A stretch of DNA of 64,000 nt from Eoetvoesiella caeni (lineage in GTDB: Bacteria > Pseudomonadota > Gammaproteobacteria > Burkholderiales > Burkholderiaceae_B), in assembly GCF_003315175.1 (NCBI RefSeq), contig NZ_QNRQ01000003.1, positions 413,665-477,664 of the forward strand. Reading direction: 5' to 3'. Made by a program: the position numbers and the translations under genes. The notes beneath the pieces are model-generated. The model was not told the origin of the DNA and made no database searches. It saw nothing but the letters and a program-made list of their open reading frames with translations. This document shows, one piece after another, positions 38,986 through 49,646 of the stretch; within the stretch, counting starts at the first letter, position 1, and each line of letters begins with the position of its first letter.

Positions 38986-41610
38986 TCAGGCCTCGAGGCG
39001 TTGCTGAACCCAGTCGTGTACCTGCGCCAGCACGCCCGGCAAGGCGGCTTCGTCGGTGCCGCCGCCCATGGCCATGTCGGGACGCCCGCCGCCCTTGCCG
39101 CCCACTTGGGCGGCTACCATGCCCACCAGGTCGCCGGCCTTGACCTTGCCGACCAGGTCCGGCGTAACGCCGGCGGCCAGGCTGATTTTGCCGTCGCTGC
39201 TGGTTGCCAGCAGCACAACAGCCGATTTCAGGCGGTCTTTCAGTTGGTCGACCATGCTGCGCAAGGCCTTGGGGTCGGCGCCCGCAATGCTGGAGGCCAG
39301 CAGCCTGACCCCGCCGGAAAGTTCGGCCGCCTTGTCGGCCAGGTCGCTGCCTGCTGCCGAAGCCAGCTTGCTTTTGGCCTGGTCCAGGTCGCGCTCCAGC
39401 GACTTGAGCTGCGCCTGCATTTGCACGATGCGATCAGACAGATCGGCCGGCTGGGTTTTGAGCAAGGCCGCGGCATGCTGCAATGTGCCGCTGGTTTGCT
39501 GCACCCACGCCAATGCGTTGTCACCGGTCAGCGCTTCGATGCGGCGCACACCCGCGGCCACGCCGCCTTCGGAAACTATTTTGAACAGGCCAATGTCGCC
39601 GGTGCGCTGGACGTGCGTACCGCCGCAAAGCTCGCGCGAAAAGCCGATGTCGAGCACACGGACGGTGTCGCCGTATTTTTCGCCGAACAAGGCCACGGCG
39701 CCGCCCTGCACGGCTTCATCGTAGCCCATGAGCTGGGCGGCAACGGCCTGGTTGGCCAGGACCTGCTCGTTGACGATCTGTTCTACCTGGGCGATTTGCG
39801 CGGCCGAGACCGGCGCGTCGTGGGCAAAGTCGAAGCGGGTTTTATCAGGGTCGACCAAAGAGCCGCGCTGCTGCACGTGCTCGCCAAGCACCTGGCGCAA
39901 GGCCTTGTGCATAAGATGGGTGGCCGAATGGTTGCGGATCGTGCGGGCGCGGCGCTGGCCGTCGACCTGCGCATCGACTTCGTCGCCAAGGCTCAAGCGG
40001 CCCTCAAGCAATGTGCCGTGGTGGCCAAAGACATTGCTTTGTATTTTTTGCGTGTCCAGCACCTGGAAACGCGCGCTGCCCAGGCCAAGCACGCCGGTAT
40101 CGCCCACCTGGCCGCCCGATTCGGCATAAAACGGCGTGGCGTCCAGCACCACAATGGCATCCTGCCCGGCGGCAACCGAATCGACCGCCGTGCCATCCAC
40201 ATACAATGCCGTAATCTTGCCTTTGCCCTGCAAATGCTCGTAGCCGTCGAAGCGGGTTTCGGCGCCGCGGTAGTTCAGGCCTTCCACGGCCTTGAACTTG
40301 CCGGCCGCCCGGGCCTGGTCGCGCTGGCGGGCCATGGCGGCTTCGAAGCCGGCTTGGTCGACCTCGACGGAACGCTCGCGGCAGATGTCGGCCGTAAGGT
40401 CGACCGGAAAGCCGTAGGTGTCATACAAGGTGAAAAGCGTCTGGCCATCAAGCACACCGTTTTCAGGGACGGACGCCAGCGCCGCGTCGAGAATGCGCAT
40501 GCCGTTTTCGAGGGTTTCGCTGAAACGCTCTTCTTCTTGCTTGATAACCTGCTCGACCCGGGACTGATTGCGGGCCAGTTCGGGGTAAGCCTGGCCCATT
40601 TCGGCAACGAGGTCAGCCACCAGCTTATAAAAGAACAATCCCGACTGCCCCAGCTTGTGGCCGTGGCGCAAGGCCCGGCGCACAATGCGGCGCAACACAT
40701 AGCCACGGCCTTCGTTGCTGGGAATGACGCCATCGACGATCAGGAAGCTGCAGGCGCGGATATGGTCGGCAATGACCTTGAGCGAATTATTGCTTAGATC
40801 GGCCGTGCCGGTTTCGCGCGCGGCAGCCTTGATAAGCGCCTGGAACAGATCGATTTCGTAATTGGAATGCACATGCTGCAATACCGCGGCAATGCGCTCC
40901 AGGCCCATGCCGGTATCCACGCAAGGCTTGGGCAAAGGTTCCATGTGGCCGGAAGCGTCGCGCTCGAACTGCATGAACACAAGGTTCCAGACCTCGATAT
41001 AGCGGTCGCCGTCTTCTTCGGGCGAGCCGGGGGGGCCGCCCCAGATTTCCGGGCCGTGGTCGTAGAAAATTTCCGAACAGGGGCCGCAGGGGCCGGTATC
41101 GGCCATTTGCCAGAAGTTGTCGGACGCATAGCGCGCGCCCTTGTTGTCGCCAATACGCACTATGCGCTCGGCGGGAACCTTGATTTCGTCGGCCCAGATA
41201 GCATAGGCTTCGTCGTCTTCCTGGTAGACCGTTACCCACAGTTTTTCAGTAGGCAGCTTGTACACCTGCGTGAGCAGCTCCCAGGCGTAGTGAATGGCTT
41301 CGCGCTTGAAATAATCGCCGAAACTGAAATTGCCCAGCATTTCGAAGAAGGTATGGTGCCGGGCCGTATAGCCGACGTTTTCCAGGTCGTTATGCTTGCC
41401 GCCGGCCCGCACGCAACGCTGCGAACTGGTTGCCCGGTTATAGGGCCGCGTTTCCTTGCCCGTGAATACGTCTTTGAATTGCACCATCCCCGCGTTGGTA
41501 AACAACAGGGTCGGGTCGTTGCCGGGCACCAGCGACGACGAGGACACCACATGGTGTCCCTTGGACTCGAAAAAGGAGAGGAACTTCTGGCGAATTTCAG
41601 ATGTTTTCAT
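38986..41610 (-). CDS. alaS: Alanyl-tRNA synthetase
   Basis: An 874-residue class II synthetase. N-terminal [20 protein letters not shown], motif 2-like [20 protein letters not shown] and the catalytic core are clear. The editing domain carries zinc-type motifs [10 protein letters not shown] and [11 protein letters not shown]. The C-terminal C-Ala domain ([15 protein letters not shown]) is complete. ATG 41610 gives the standard start. XdhC ends 49 nt upstream on the same strand. Confidence 0.97.
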   Translation of the reverse strand: MKTSEIRQKFLSFFESKGHHVVSSSSLVPGNDPTLLFTNAGMVQFKDVFTGKETRPYNRATSSQRCVRAGGKHNDLENVGYTARHHTFFEMLGNFSFGDYFKREAIHYAWELLTQVYKLPTEKLWVTVYQEDDEAYAIWADEIKVPAERIVRIGDNKGARYASDNFWQMADTGPCGPCSEIFYDHGPEIWGGPPGSPEEDGDRYIEVWNLVFMQFERDASGHMEPLPKPCVDTGMGLERIAAVLQHVHSNYEIDLFQALIKAAARETGTADLSNNSLKVIADHIRACSFLIVDGVIPSNEGRGYVLRRIVRRALRHGHKLGQSGLFFYKLVADLVAEMGQAYPELARNQSRVEQVIKQEEERFSETLENGMRILDAALASVPENGVLDGQTLFTLYDTYGFPVDLTADICRERSVEVDQAGFEAAMARQRDQARAAGKFKAVEGLNYRGAETRFDGYEHLQGKGKITALYVDGTAVDSVAAGQDAIVVLDATPFYAESGGQVGDTGVLGLGSARFQVLDTQKIQSNVFGHHGTLLEGRLSLGDEVDAQVDGQRRARTIRNHSATHLMHKALRQVLGEHVQQRGSLVDPDKTRFDFAHDAPVSAAQIAQVEQIVNEQVLANQAVAAQLMGYDEAVQGGAVALFGEKYGDTVRVLDIGFSRELCGGTHVQRTGDIGLFKIVSEGGVAAGVRRIEALTGDNALAWVQQTSGTLQHAAALLKTQPADLSDRIVQMQAQLKSLERDLDQAKSKLASAAGSDLADKAAELSGGVRLLASSIAGADPKALRSMVDQLKDRLKSAVVLLATSSDGKISLAAGVTPDLVGKVKAGDLVGMVAAQVGGKGGGRPDMAMGGGTDEAALPGVLAQVHDWVQQRLEA

Positions 41611-41659
41611 TAGACGAAAATGCTAAATGGCAGGTAACCGCTGATTATAGAGGATTACT

Positions 41660-42718
41660 TCACTCTTCCAGCAAAGGCAGCAGTTGCGCCACCACCGAAA
41701 CGGCAATGACGCTGGGCAGCTTGCTGGAAGTTGCCACCAGTCCAATTGGACATTGCACCCGCGCCACCAGGTCGGCATCAAAGCGCTGGCGCAATTGCGA
41801 AAGAAAGCGCGCCTTTTTGCTTGCCGAGCCTATCAGCCCTAGAAAGCGGAAGGATTTGTGGCGGAATACCTGTTCGATGATTTCCAGGTCCAGGGCATGG
41901 CTGTGGGTCAGGATCAGCCAATAAGCGTCGTCGGGGCAGTCCGGGACGTCGTCGGCGTCGCCCTGCAGGCAGACGACATTGTCGGGTATGGTCTGCGGCC
42001 ACCAGTCCTCGCGCGGGTCGAGCCACACGACGCGCACCGGCAGGTCGCCCAGCAAGTGCACAATGGCGCGTCCCACATGGCCGGCACCGCACACGACGAC
42101 GTCGAGTCGCGGCCGCGATATGGTGTCGATCAGCATGCCGGTGGCCTCTTCCCAGGAGGCAGCCGGCGCAGTGCTGCGCGGCGACACGGTAACGGCGCTA
42201 TCGTGCCGGTCGAGCACGCCGACGCTTGCGGCCAGCGGTTCGTCGCCGCGGGGAATGACAATACGCACCGGTCCGTCCTGGGCGCCAAGCGCGCCTTCAA
42301 TGGGGACCACCAGCTCGCGCCAGGCGGAACAACCGCTTTCCAACGCCGATGCCAGCGCATCGCACCAGCCCAGGTCGCGGTGGTCCAGGTACTCGAACGA
42401 TAACCACACGACCCCGCCGCAACACTGGCCCAGGCGCGGCCCCAAAGGAAAGCGGACCATCTCGCGCCGGGGCTGGCCCTGTTGCAGAATACGGGCGGCT
42501 TGCTCGATAGCCTGCTGCTCGAGATGGCCGCCGCCTATGGTGTCGTGCGCGCCCGAGGCATTGACCCACATCCGGGCTCCGGCATCGCGTGGGGCGGAGC
42601 CCTTGACCTGGGCCACGGTCACGAGCACCTGCGGCTGACGTTGCTCCAGTCCGCTACGCAGAGCCTGCAGCCAGTCCGGCTTGAAGGCCGGCCGGCGCAG
42701 TACGGCGGTTTCAGACAT
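41660..42718 (-). CDS. xdhC: Xanthine dehydrogenase accessory protein XdhC
   Basis: A 352-residue molybdenum-cofactor chaperone that protects and delivers sulfurated Moco to XdhB. The N-terminal XdhC/CoxI domain (VLVTVAQVKGSAPRDAGARM) and the Rossmann-like C-terminal domain (LDVVVCGAGHVGRAIVHLLG, FLGLIGSASKKARFLSQL) are visible. ATG 42718 overlaps the xdhB stop by 8 nt; a GTG three codons earlier is an alternative. Confidence 0.93.
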   Translation of the reverse strand: MSETAVLRRPAFKPDWLQALRSGLEQRQPQVLVTVAQVKGSAPRDAGARMWVNASGAHDTIGGGHLEQQAIEQAARILQQGQPRREMVRFPLGPRLGQCCGGVVWLSFEYLDHRDLGWCDALASALESGCSAWRELVVPIEGALGAQDGPVRIVIPRGDEPLAASVGVLDRHDSAVTVSPRSTAPAASWEEATGMLIDTISRPRLDVVVCGAGHVGRAIVHLLGDLPVRVVWLDPREDWWPQTIPDNVVCLQGDADDVPDCPDDAYWLILTHSHALDLEIIEQVFRHKSFRFLGLIGSASKKARFLSQLRQRFDADLVARVQCPIGLVATSSKLPSVIAVSVVAQLLPLLEE

Positions 42719-45116
42719 TTCCGGCACCAGGCCCCGGCATGCTCATGACGGGCTCCAGCGCAGCGGGAACGTTGGCATCCGCATCAAAGGCAGCCATGTC
42801 CGCGCAAAGCTCGGAGCCTTCCTTAACTTTGTCGAGCGCCCACAATACCCGCTCGGCGGTTGCCGGTGCATCCAGCGGCACAGTGACGCCCGGCGCCGCC
42901 GTGGAAGCGATGGCGTCGCGAATGGCCAGGAACACCGAAATGGCAGTCGGCAAAGGCGGTTCGCCCATGGCCTTGGACTGGAAGATATTGTTCTCGGTAT
43001 TGCCGTTTTCGAAGAACTCGACATGCAGCGCCTCGGGGCAATCGGAAACCGACGGAATCTTGTAGGTCGACGGAGCATGCGTCATGAGCTTGCCTTTGGC
43101 GTCCCACCACAACTCTTCAGTAGTCAGCCAGCCCACGCCCTGGATAAAGCCGCCCTCGACCTGGCCCAAGTCGACAGCAGGGTTGATGGAGCGGCCGGCG
43201 TCGTACAGAATGTCGGCCCGCACAAGTCGGTTTTCGCCGGTCAGCGTATCGATGATGACTTCGGCGCACGCCGCGGCATAAACGAAGTAATAGAAAGGCC
43301 GCCCGGTCAGCGTCTTCAAGTCGTAGTGGATCTTGGGAGTTTTATAAAAGCCCGAAGACCATAGCGGCACACGGGCCATGTAGGCCTTCTGTACAAAGTC
43401 GGCAAACGAAAGCGTAACGCGGTCGCCGCAGACCACCTGATTGGAGCGGAATACGATGTCGTGGGCGTCGCAGCCGTAATGGTCGGCGGCAAACTCTACC
43501 AGCGCCGCCTTTATCTTGCGCGCGGCGTCCTGCGCCGCCTTGCCGTTGAGGTCGGTACCAGTGGAAGCGGCCGTGGCCGAAGTATTGGGCACTTTGGATG
43601 TGTCGGTGGACGACACCCGCACGCGCTCCATGTCGATGCCCAGCTCTTCTGCAACCACCTGCGCCACCTTGGTGTTCAGGCCCTGCCCCATTTCTGTGCC
43701 GCCGTGGTTGATCAGTGCGGAGCCGTCGGTATAGACGTGCAGCAAGGCGCCGGCCTGGTTCAGGAAAGTGGCCGTGAAAGAGATGCCGAACTTGACCGGC
43801 ACCAGCGCCAGGCCTTTTTTCAGAATACGGTTTTGCGCATTGAACTGATCCACCTGCTTGCGGCGTTCGCGATATTTGCTGCTGGCCTCGAGCTGATCGA
43901 CCAGTTCGTGCACCACGTTGTCTTCGACCACCATTTGATAGGGGGTGACATTGCGCTCGGTGCGTCCGTAGAAATTGAGCTTGCGCACATCCAGCGGGTC
44001 CTTGCCCAGGCGGCGCGCGATGTCGTCAATGACGTATTCGATGCACAGTATGCCTTGCGGACCGCCAAAACCGCGAAACGCCGTATTGGACTGCGAGTTG
44101 GTCTTGATGCGCAAGGACAGGATGTCGAAGGCTTCAAGGTAATAGGCGTTGTCGCTGTGAAACACCTGGCGGTCGGCCACCGCGCCCGACAAGTCGGCGG
44201 AAAAGCCGCAGCGCAATTGCTGCTCGAACGCCACCGCCTTGATCAGGCCGTCGTCGGTATACGCCACATCGTAAAGCACGCGAAAATCGTGGCGCTTGCC
44301 AGTAATCATGAAGTCGTCGTCGCGGTCGGCACGCACCTTCACGGGCCGGCCGGTTCGCTTGGCCAGCAGGGCCGCGGCCGCCGCGAACGGCCAGGACTGG
44401 CTTTCCTTGCCGCCGAAGCCGCCGCCCATGCGCCGGCACTGAACCTTGACGGTATGCGCCGCCTGACCCAGTATGTGGGCCACCATGGCCTGCATTTCGG
44501 ACGGATGCTGGGTTGAGCTATACAGCTGGATCTCGTTGTTTTCGCCCAGCATGGCGTAGGCCACCTGGCCTTCAAGGTAGAACTGCTCTTGGCCGCCGCA
44601 GTGCAGTTCGCCCTGGTGGCGATTCGGCCCCTGCTCAAGCAGGCTGGGAACATTGCCCTTGGAAATATGCACCGGCGGCAAGACATAAGACTTGCGGGCA
44701 GCGCCCTCTTCGACCGTCAAAACAGGATCGAGGTCTTCGTATTCAATCTTTGCCAGCGACACCGCGCGGCGCGCCAGATCGTGCGAAGTGGCGGCAACCG
44801 CAAACATCGGCTGCCCAAGGTATTCGACCTTGCCGTCGGCAAAGACCGGTTCGTCGTCCTGGTAAGGGCCGTGATATTTTTCACCGGGAACGTCGTCCAG
44901 CGTGACAACCGCCACGACCCCGGGCGCAGATGCCACTGCGGACAGGTCCATGGAGACAATGCGCGCATGAGCCCTGGCCGACATTCCTATGGCCGCATGC
45001 AAGGTGGATGCGAACTCCGGGATATCGTCGGTGTATTGCGCCGAACCCATGACATGCAGATGCGCGCTTTCGTGCGGCAGCGACTTTCCTACGGTTTGAT
45101 AAGCTTTTACAGACAT
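42711..45116 (-). CDS. xdhB: Xanthine dehydrogenase molybdopterin-binding subunit
   Basis: An 801-residue large subunit that hydroxylates hypoxanthine and xanthine to urate at a molybdenum centre. VGKSLPHESAHLHVMGSAQY is the family N-terminus. Mo-cofactor contacts GGGFGGKESQ and FRGFGGPQG and the late NHGGTEMGQGLNTKVAQVVA motif are all present. GGGGGG lies just before the ATG. It follows xdhA by 13 nt and overlaps xdhC. Confidence 0.95.
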   Translation of the reverse strand: MSVKAYQTVGKSLPHESAHLHVMGSAQYTDDIPEFASTLHAAIGMSARAHARIVSMDLSAVASAPGVVAVVTLDDVPGEKYHGPYQDDEPVFADGKVEYLGQPMFAVAATSHDLARRAVSLAKIEYEDLDPVLTVEEGAARKSYVLPPVHISKGNVPSLLEQGPNRHQGELHCGGQEQFYLEGQVAYAMLGENNEIQLYSSTQHPSEMQAMVAHILGQAAHTVKVQCRRMGGGFGGKESQSWPFAAAAALLAKRTGRPVKVRADRDDDFMITGKRHDFRVLYDVAYTDDGLIKAVAFEQQLRCGFSADLSGAVADRQVFHSDNAYYLEAFDILSLRIKTNSQSNTAFRGFGGPQGILCIEYVIDDIARRLGKDPLDVRKLNFYGRTERNVTPYQMVVEDNVVHELVDQLEASSKYRERRKQVDQFNAQNRILKKGLALVPVKFGISFTATFLNQAGALLHVYTDGSALINHGGTEMGQGLNTKVAQVVAEELGIDMERVRVSSTDTSKVPNTSATAASTGTDLNGKAAQDAARKIKAALVEFAADHYGCDAHDIVFRSNQVVCGDRVTLSFADFVQKAYMARVPLWSSGFYKTPKIHYDLKTLTGRPFYYFVYAAACAEVIIDTLTGENRLVRADILYDAGRSINPAVDLGQVEGGFIQGVGWLTTEELWWDAKGKLMTHAPSTYKIPSVSDCPEALHVEFFENGNTENNIFQSKAMGEPPLPTAISVFLAIRDAIASTAAPGVTVPLDAPATAERVLWALDKVKEGSELCADMAAFDADANVPAALEPVMSMPGPGAGNV

Positions 45117-45129
45117 AAGACCCCCCTGA

Positions 45130-46575
45130 CTAAATGCGAGTATCGGTTATGCCGGTGCTCTCGAGATAAAAACGATATAGAAGATTTTGCGCAGCCTTCA
45201 GGCGGTAAGCGCTGGTTGCACGCATATCGGTCATGGGCTGGTAATCCTGCTCAAGCGCTTGCATGGCCTTGGCCACCGAGCCCTCGTCCCAGTCTTGCCC
45301 CCCCAGCGCCTTTTCGGCATGAGGCGCGCGGCGCGACGTGGCCGCCATGCCGCCATGGGCAATGCGCACCGAAGCCACCTTGCCCTGGTCAACCTTCAGC
45401 GCGTAGGCGCTGCATACTGCCGAAATGTCCTGGTCGACGCGTTTGGAAAGCTTGTACGTGGCAACGTGGATGTCGGCCGCGCGAAACGGCACCAGCAGCG
45501 CTTCGACGAACTCGCCTGGTTCGCGGGCTTGCTTGCGGTAGTCCAGGTACAGGTCTTCAAGCGCCAGTTCACGCCGGCGCTTGCCTTTGCGCAACACGAC
45601 CTTGGCCTGTATGGCGATCAGGAACGGGGCGCTGTCGCCAATGGGCGAACCGTTGGCCACATTGCCAACCAGTGTGCCGGAATTTCGGATAGGCATGGAA
45701 GCGAAGCGCTTCCACATTTCGAGGACCTCGGGGTATTCGCCGGTAATGGCCTCATAGCCTTCGTTCAGCAGCACGGTGGCGCCAATGCGCAGGCGGTCCT
45801 GTTCGCGTTCGATCTGGTTGAGTTCGGGCACGCTGCCCAAATAAATAATGTGGTCGAAGCTGCGCAACTGCTTGGTAACCATAAGGCCGACGTCGGTTCC
45901 CCCGGCCAACAGCATGGCTTGGGGATGGCTTTCGTAAAGATTGGCCAACTCGTCCAGCGTTGCCGGCGCAAAATACTGCTGGCCTGCGCCCTCCAGGCGC
46001 AGCGACTCTTTGCAGTCGGCCTGCAGTTGGGTGAGTTGCTGTGCAATGCGGTCCACATCGAGCCGCGCTTTGGGGTAGTTGCCCATATTGAGCGCAGCGT
46101 CGATGATGGGCCGGTAGCCTGTGCAACGGCATAGATTTCCCGAAAGGTTATCAAGAACCTCTTCGCGCACGGGCCGGGTCAGGCCGTTTTGATACATGGT
46201 GTACATGGACATGACAAAACCGGGCGTGCAAAAGCCGCACTGGGAACCATGGTGGTCGACCATGGCCTGCTGCACCGGATGCAAGCGGCCGCCCTCGCCC
46301 GCCACAGCTTCGACGGTGAAGATGGCGCGGCCGTCCAGCGTGGGCAAGAACCGGATACAGGCGTTGACGGACCGGAACTCGACCTGCCCGGCGGCGTTCA
46401 GGCTTGCCTCGGTAACCGTGCAAGCTCCGCAGTCGCCTTCGGCGCAACCTTCTTTGGTTCCTGTCAGGCCGGCCTGCTCGCGCAGATATTGCAAAACCGT
46501 TTGTGTGGGTGTGGCGGGCGCCACATGCTGCAACTGCCCATTCAGGTAAAAGCTGACAACCTGCCTTTGACTCAT
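45130..46575 (-). CDS. xdhA: Xanthine dehydrogenase small subunit (2Fe-2S and FAD)
   Basis: A 481-residue electron-transfer subunit. Two [2Fe-2S] centres are visible: the plant-type site GCAEGDCGACTV and the second cluster QCGFCTPGF with CRCTGYRP. The FAD domain follows (LLAGGTDVGLMVTKQLRSF, RNSGTLVGNVANGSPIGDS). ATG 46575 is preferred since GGGAG lies upstream and the family N-terminus follows; a longer open frame reaches 46659. It is the first gene of xdhABC. Confidence 0.95.
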   Translation of the reverse strand: MSQRQVVSFYLNGQLQHVAPATPTQTVLQYLREQAGLTGTKEGCAEGDCGACTVTEASLNAAGQVEFRSVNACIRFLPTLDGRAIFTVEAVAGEGGRLHPVQQAMVDHHGSQCGFCTPGFVMSMYTMYQNGLTRPVREEVLDNLSGNLCRCTGYRPIIDAALNMGNYPKARLDVDRIAQQLTQLQADCKESLRLEGAGQQYFAPATLDELANLYESHPQAMLLAGGTDVGLMVTKQLRSFDHIIYLGSVPELNQIEREQDRLRIGATVLLNEGYEAITGEYPEVLEMWKRFASMPIRNSGTLVGNVANGSPIGDSAPFLIAIQAKVVLRKGKRRRELALEDLYLDYRKQAREPGEFVEALLVPFRAADIHVATYKLSKRVDQDISAVCSAYALKVDQGKVASVRIAHGGMAATSRRAPHAEKALGGQDWDEGSVAKAMQALEQDYQPMTDMRATSAYRLKAAQNLLYRFYLESTGITDTRI

Positions 46576-46687
46576 GATCTTTTCTCTCCCGGCCTGTTCG
46601 CCTGCGCCAGCCGAAGCTGAAACTGCAAAACGACAGCGCCTATATGTACAGACATTCAAACGGCAATAAAGTGCCCGTGCCCAGGTG

Positions 46688-47224
46688 TTACATCGAAACC
46701 AGCGGCGGGACCGCCTTGTCCTTGAATGCTCCGTCTATCGTATAGTGTTGCGCCAAATCGCGTTCGTCGCAATTGGGAACGCTGCCGATACGGTCGATCA
46801 CGACAAAACTGCCTTGCCGGCCCAAGGTCATGAGCGGATGGTGCCATGTGCCCTGGAAATAATTCACTCCCTGGCCGCCATCGGCGTAAAACGCCCGTAT
46901 GCCGGCTTCGTCGGGAAGGCCGTCGACACCATTGGGCGCAACGACAATAAGAAATGGAGCCCCGTCCATGGGGATCCACGACTGGCTGCCCAAGGGGTGG
47001 CGTTCCAGCATGGTGACGGTTTGCGGCAATTTGAACGCATCGCCGCGCGCCAGGCTGATGCCGGCCTGGCCGTCGGCTCCGGTCACCTGCACGGTGGACT
47101 GGTTATGGTAGCGCCGCGTACTGCCGTTATTTATATGAAACCAGTCGCGGTCATTCATTTCAATGACATCGCCAAACCCGGCAAATGCCGACTGGGTGAG
47201 TCTTTCCAACTTCAATATGGGCAC
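46688..47224 (-). CDS. allA: Ureidoglycolate lyase
   Basis: A 178-residue cupin-like enzyme that splits ureidoglycolate into glyoxylate and urea. GDVIEMNDRDWFHINNGSTR, ARGDAFKLPQTVTMLERHPL, then QGVNYFQGTWHHPLM and DRIG match AllA. The start is GTG at 47224 with AGGAG 7 nt upstream. It lies between xdhA and uraD on the minus strand and belongs to the purine ring degradation set. Confidence 0.92.
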   Translation of the reverse strand: MPILKLERLTQSAFAGFGDVIEMNDRDWFHINNGSTRRYHNQSTVQVTGADGQAGISLARGDAFKLPQTVTMLERHPLGSQSWIPMDGAPFLIVVAPNGVDGLPDEAGIRAFYADGGQGVNYFQGTWHHPLMTLGRQGSFVVIDRIGSVPNCDERDLAQHYTIDGAFKDKAVPPLVSM

Positions 47225-47333
47225 TTTTTGTCTCCTAAGCCCGCGGGTCATGCCGCAAGCGTTCTACTTGTGCGGGCGCCGCGGGCAGCGCCTGAATATC
47301 CTTTTTGTTCAGCGAAGATCACACTACACCGCC

Positions 47334-47852
47334 CTAGCCCGGAATAAGGCCGTCGAGGCGCAAGCGGCCGATCTTGTAGATCTGGGCCAGGCTTTCGGCC
47401 ATTTCGGCCTCGGGCGCCAGGCCCAGGCGCCGCTGGAATTGCTCGATGATGCCGGCCCGGTCATAACCGCGCACGGCCAGGATGAACGGAAAACCGAATT
47501 TCTCGCGATAGGCTTGATTCAACGCGGTCAGCGTAGCGAACTCTTCTGCGGAACAGTTGTCCAGCCCCGCCCCCGCTTGTTCCGAACTGGACTCGGCGGT
47601 AAGTTCTCCGCGCACCGCCGCCTTGCCCGCCAGTTCCGGGTGAGCAAGGATCAGGCGCAATTGGGCGTCTTGCCCGGCCTGCTCTATGCACTGGATCATG
47701 GCTTGGTGCAAGTCCGCCACGCCGGCGAATGGACGCTGTTTTTCGACCCCTTGGGCCACCCAGGGCGAGTGCTCGAAAATGCCGCCCAGGACTCGCACGA
47801 AATCTTCGGCCGAAAGGTTGTTGAGCTCGTTCATGCTGATGGTTTCGCTCAT
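47334..47852 (-). CDS. uraD: OHCU decarboxylase
   Basis: A 172-residue all-helical enzyme that decarboxylates 2-oxo-4-hydroxy-4-carboxy-5-ureidoimidazoline to S-allantoin. The conserved substrate-binding segment LILAHPELAGKAAVRGELT and the helix KFGFPFILAVRGYDRAGIIE are diagnostic. It starts one base inside the puuE stop (TAATG), so it is translationally coupled to allantoinase. Confidence 0.93.
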   Translation of the reverse strand: MSETISMNELNNLSAEDFVRVLGGIFEHSPWVAQGVEKQRPFAGVADLHQAMIQCIEQAGQDAQLRLILAHPELAGKAAVRGELTAESSSEQAGAGLDNCSAEEFATLTALNQAYREKFGFPFILAVRGYDRAGIIEQFQRRLGLAPEAEMAESLAQIYKIGRLRLDGLIPG

Positions 47853-48784
47853 TATTTTGCCTCGGCTCGATAAGGATGGTGATCGGCCCAGTGCCGCGCA
47901 ATGTCAGCGCGGCGGCAGATCCATACGTTGTCGTGCTTTTGCACGTAGTCAAGAAAGCGCTGCAAACCCGCAAAGCGCGAAGGCCGCCCGACCAGCCGGC
48001 AGTGCATGCCGACCGACAGCATTTTCGGTGTTGTCTCGCCTTCGGCGTACAGAACGTCGAAGGCGTCTTTCAGGAAGGTGAAATATTGCTCGCCGGTGTT
48101 GAACCCCTGCGGCGTCGCAAAACGCATATCGTTGGTGTCCAGGGTATACGGCACGATAAGTTGAGGGCTGATACTGCCATCGGACTTGGTCACCTCCATC
48201 CAAAACGGCAAGTCGTCGCCGTAATAATCCGAGTCGTACAGGAACCCGCCATCGTCCGCCACCAGGCGACGCGTATTGGGACTGTCGCGGCCGGTATACC
48301 AGCCCTGGGGATGTTCTCCGGTAATGCCTTTGATGATCTCGATGCAGCGCTGCATATGCTCGCGCTCGACCTCTTCGGGCACCGACTGATAGTGGATCCA
48401 GCGGTAGCCGTGGCCGGCGATTTCATGGCCAAGCTCGACGAAGGCCCGCGCGGCGTCGGGATTGCGTTCCAGCGCCATGCCAATGCCAAAGACAGTCAGC
48501 GGCAGGCCGCGCCGCTCGAACTCGCGCAAAATACGCCAGACGCCGGCGCGCGAACCGTATTCGTAAATGGACTCCATGGACAGATGCCGTTGGGAGTAGG
48601 ACTCGGCCCCCACGATTTCGGACAGGAATTGCTCGGAACCCGCATCGCCATGCAACACGCAGTTTTCGCCGCCCTCTTCGTAATTCATGACAAACTGCAG
48701 CGCTATGCGTGCCTTGCCCGGCCATGCAGCCTGCGGAGGATTGCGGCCGTAGCCGATCAGGTCGCGAGGATAGTCTTTATTCAT
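47852..48784 (-). CDS. puuE: Allantoinase PuuE (polysaccharide-deacetylase fold)
   Basis: A 310-residue metal-independent-type allantoinase that opens the allantoin ring to allantoate. The NodB-like fold is visible with RDLIGYGRNPPQAAWPGKAR, the motif FGIGMALERNPDAARAFVEL, GHEIAGHGYRW and GWYTGRDSPNTRRLV. It begins 19 nt after the GntR gene ends and is likely cotranscribed with it, uraD and allA. Confidence 0.93.
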   Translation of the reverse strand: MNKDYPRDLIGYGRNPPQAAWPGKARIALQFVMNYEEGGENCVLHGDAGSEQFLSEIVGAESYSQRHLSMESIYEYGSRAGVWRILREFERRGLPLTVFGIGMALERNPDAARAFVELGHEIAGHGYRWIHYQSVPEEVEREHMQRCIEIIKGITGEHPQGWYTGRDSPNTRRLVADDGGFLYDSDYYGDDLPFWMEVTKSDGSISPQLIVPYTLDTNDMRFATPQGFNTGEQYFTFLKDAFDVLYAEGETTPKMLSVGMHCRLVGRPSRFAGLQRFLDYVQKHDNVWICRRADIARHWADHHPYRAEAK

Positions 48785-48803
48785 GGGAAATAACTCCGCC
48801 GGA

Positions 48804-49556
48804 TTAACGCTTTATGCTGAAAGCCGCCCAGGGGTCCGCCTGGAAGGTTGTAGGTTCGTGCATGCGGTGCTCGCAGTCCTGCAAGTGATGGGCCATGGCC
48901 TGCTTGGCGCCTTCCGCATTGCGCTGGGCCAGCAAGTCCAGGATCTGTTCATGTTCGACATACGAACACGTGCTGGAGCTGGGCGTGTCGTAGAACGCGA
49001 TGATCAGCGTGGTACGTGAACACAGGCCATGCATCATTTCGGTCAAGACATCGTTGCCGGCCAGGCTGGCCATTTTTACGTGAAATGCATTGGACAGGCG
49101 CAACCAGCTTATGCGGTCGCCCTGCTCGAACGCACGGCGCTCTTGCTCGACCATTTCACGCAAAGGCGCCAGCCGCTGGGGTAGATCGTCCAATGCAACC
49201 AGCTTGTCGATAAGCAGGCATTCAAGGGCGCGCCGTGCATCGAACACGTCTTGAGTTTCTTTGGCTCCGGGCTGCCAGACAAAGGCGCCCCGGTTGGGCA
49301 GTTGCACAACAAGCTTGTCGTACGCCAATTGCGCCAGTGCGCCGCGTACCGTGGCGCGCGAACAATCGAATATCTGGCACAGCGCGGACTCGGTCAGTTT
49401 TGCACCGGGAAGCAGGCGCCTGTCCATGACCGCATCGAAAATTTCGGCATAAATGCGGTCGACATCCGAGCCGGGCGCACTGCCTTCAAGCAGAGACGAA
49501 GCCCTGGGCGCGGCGCTATCGGCGACCCGATCCTGACGCTCATCCAGATAAAGCAT
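48804..49556 (-). CDS. GntR family regulator, FCD subfamily
   Basis: A 250-residue regulator. The N-terminal winged helix (KLTESALCQIFDCSRATVRG, LVVQLPNRGAFV) is followed by an all-helical FCD ligand-binding domain with metal-type residues (SNAFHVKMASLAGNDVL, EHEQILDLLAQRNAEGA, MAHHLQDCEH). It heads the minus-strand puuE-uraD-allA arm and is divergent from uraH-puuD, so it probably controls both arms in response to a purine catabolite such as urate or allantoin. The effector is inferred, not shown. Confidence 0.88.
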   Translation of the reverse strand: MLYLDERQDRVADSAAPRASSLLEGSAPGSDVDRIYAEIFDAVMDRRLLPGAKLTESALCQIFDCSRATVRGALAQLAYDKLVVQLPNRGAFVWQPGAKETQDVFDARRALECLLIDKLVALDDLPQRLAPLREMVEQERRAFEQGDRISWLRLSNAFHVKMASLAGNDVLTEMMHGLCSRTTLIIAFYDTPSSSTCSYVEHEQILDLLAQRNAEGAKQAMAHHLQDCEHRMHEPTTFQADPWAAFSIKR

Positions 49557-49623
49557 GACTAAGCCCTTTTGATGTCTCGATATGGAAATTCACTATTGAC
49601 AATTATTGACACCTAAAACAGAA

Positions 49624-49646
49624 TCGTCAACATAAATTGTTAACGA
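49624..49646. promoter_or_regulatory. Candidate operator between gntR and uraH
   Basis: Near-perfect dyad TCGTCAAC-N7-GTTAACGA (7 of 8 pairs). Just to its left are two TTGACA hexamers 10 nt apart (49596-49601 and 49606-49611). FCD-type GntR regulators bind short dyads in such divergent regions. Confidence 0.45.

Noticed and set aside
38896..40797. 633-codon open frame antisense to alaS
   Set aside because: Same effect; alaS on the other strand has all catalytic and editing motifs.
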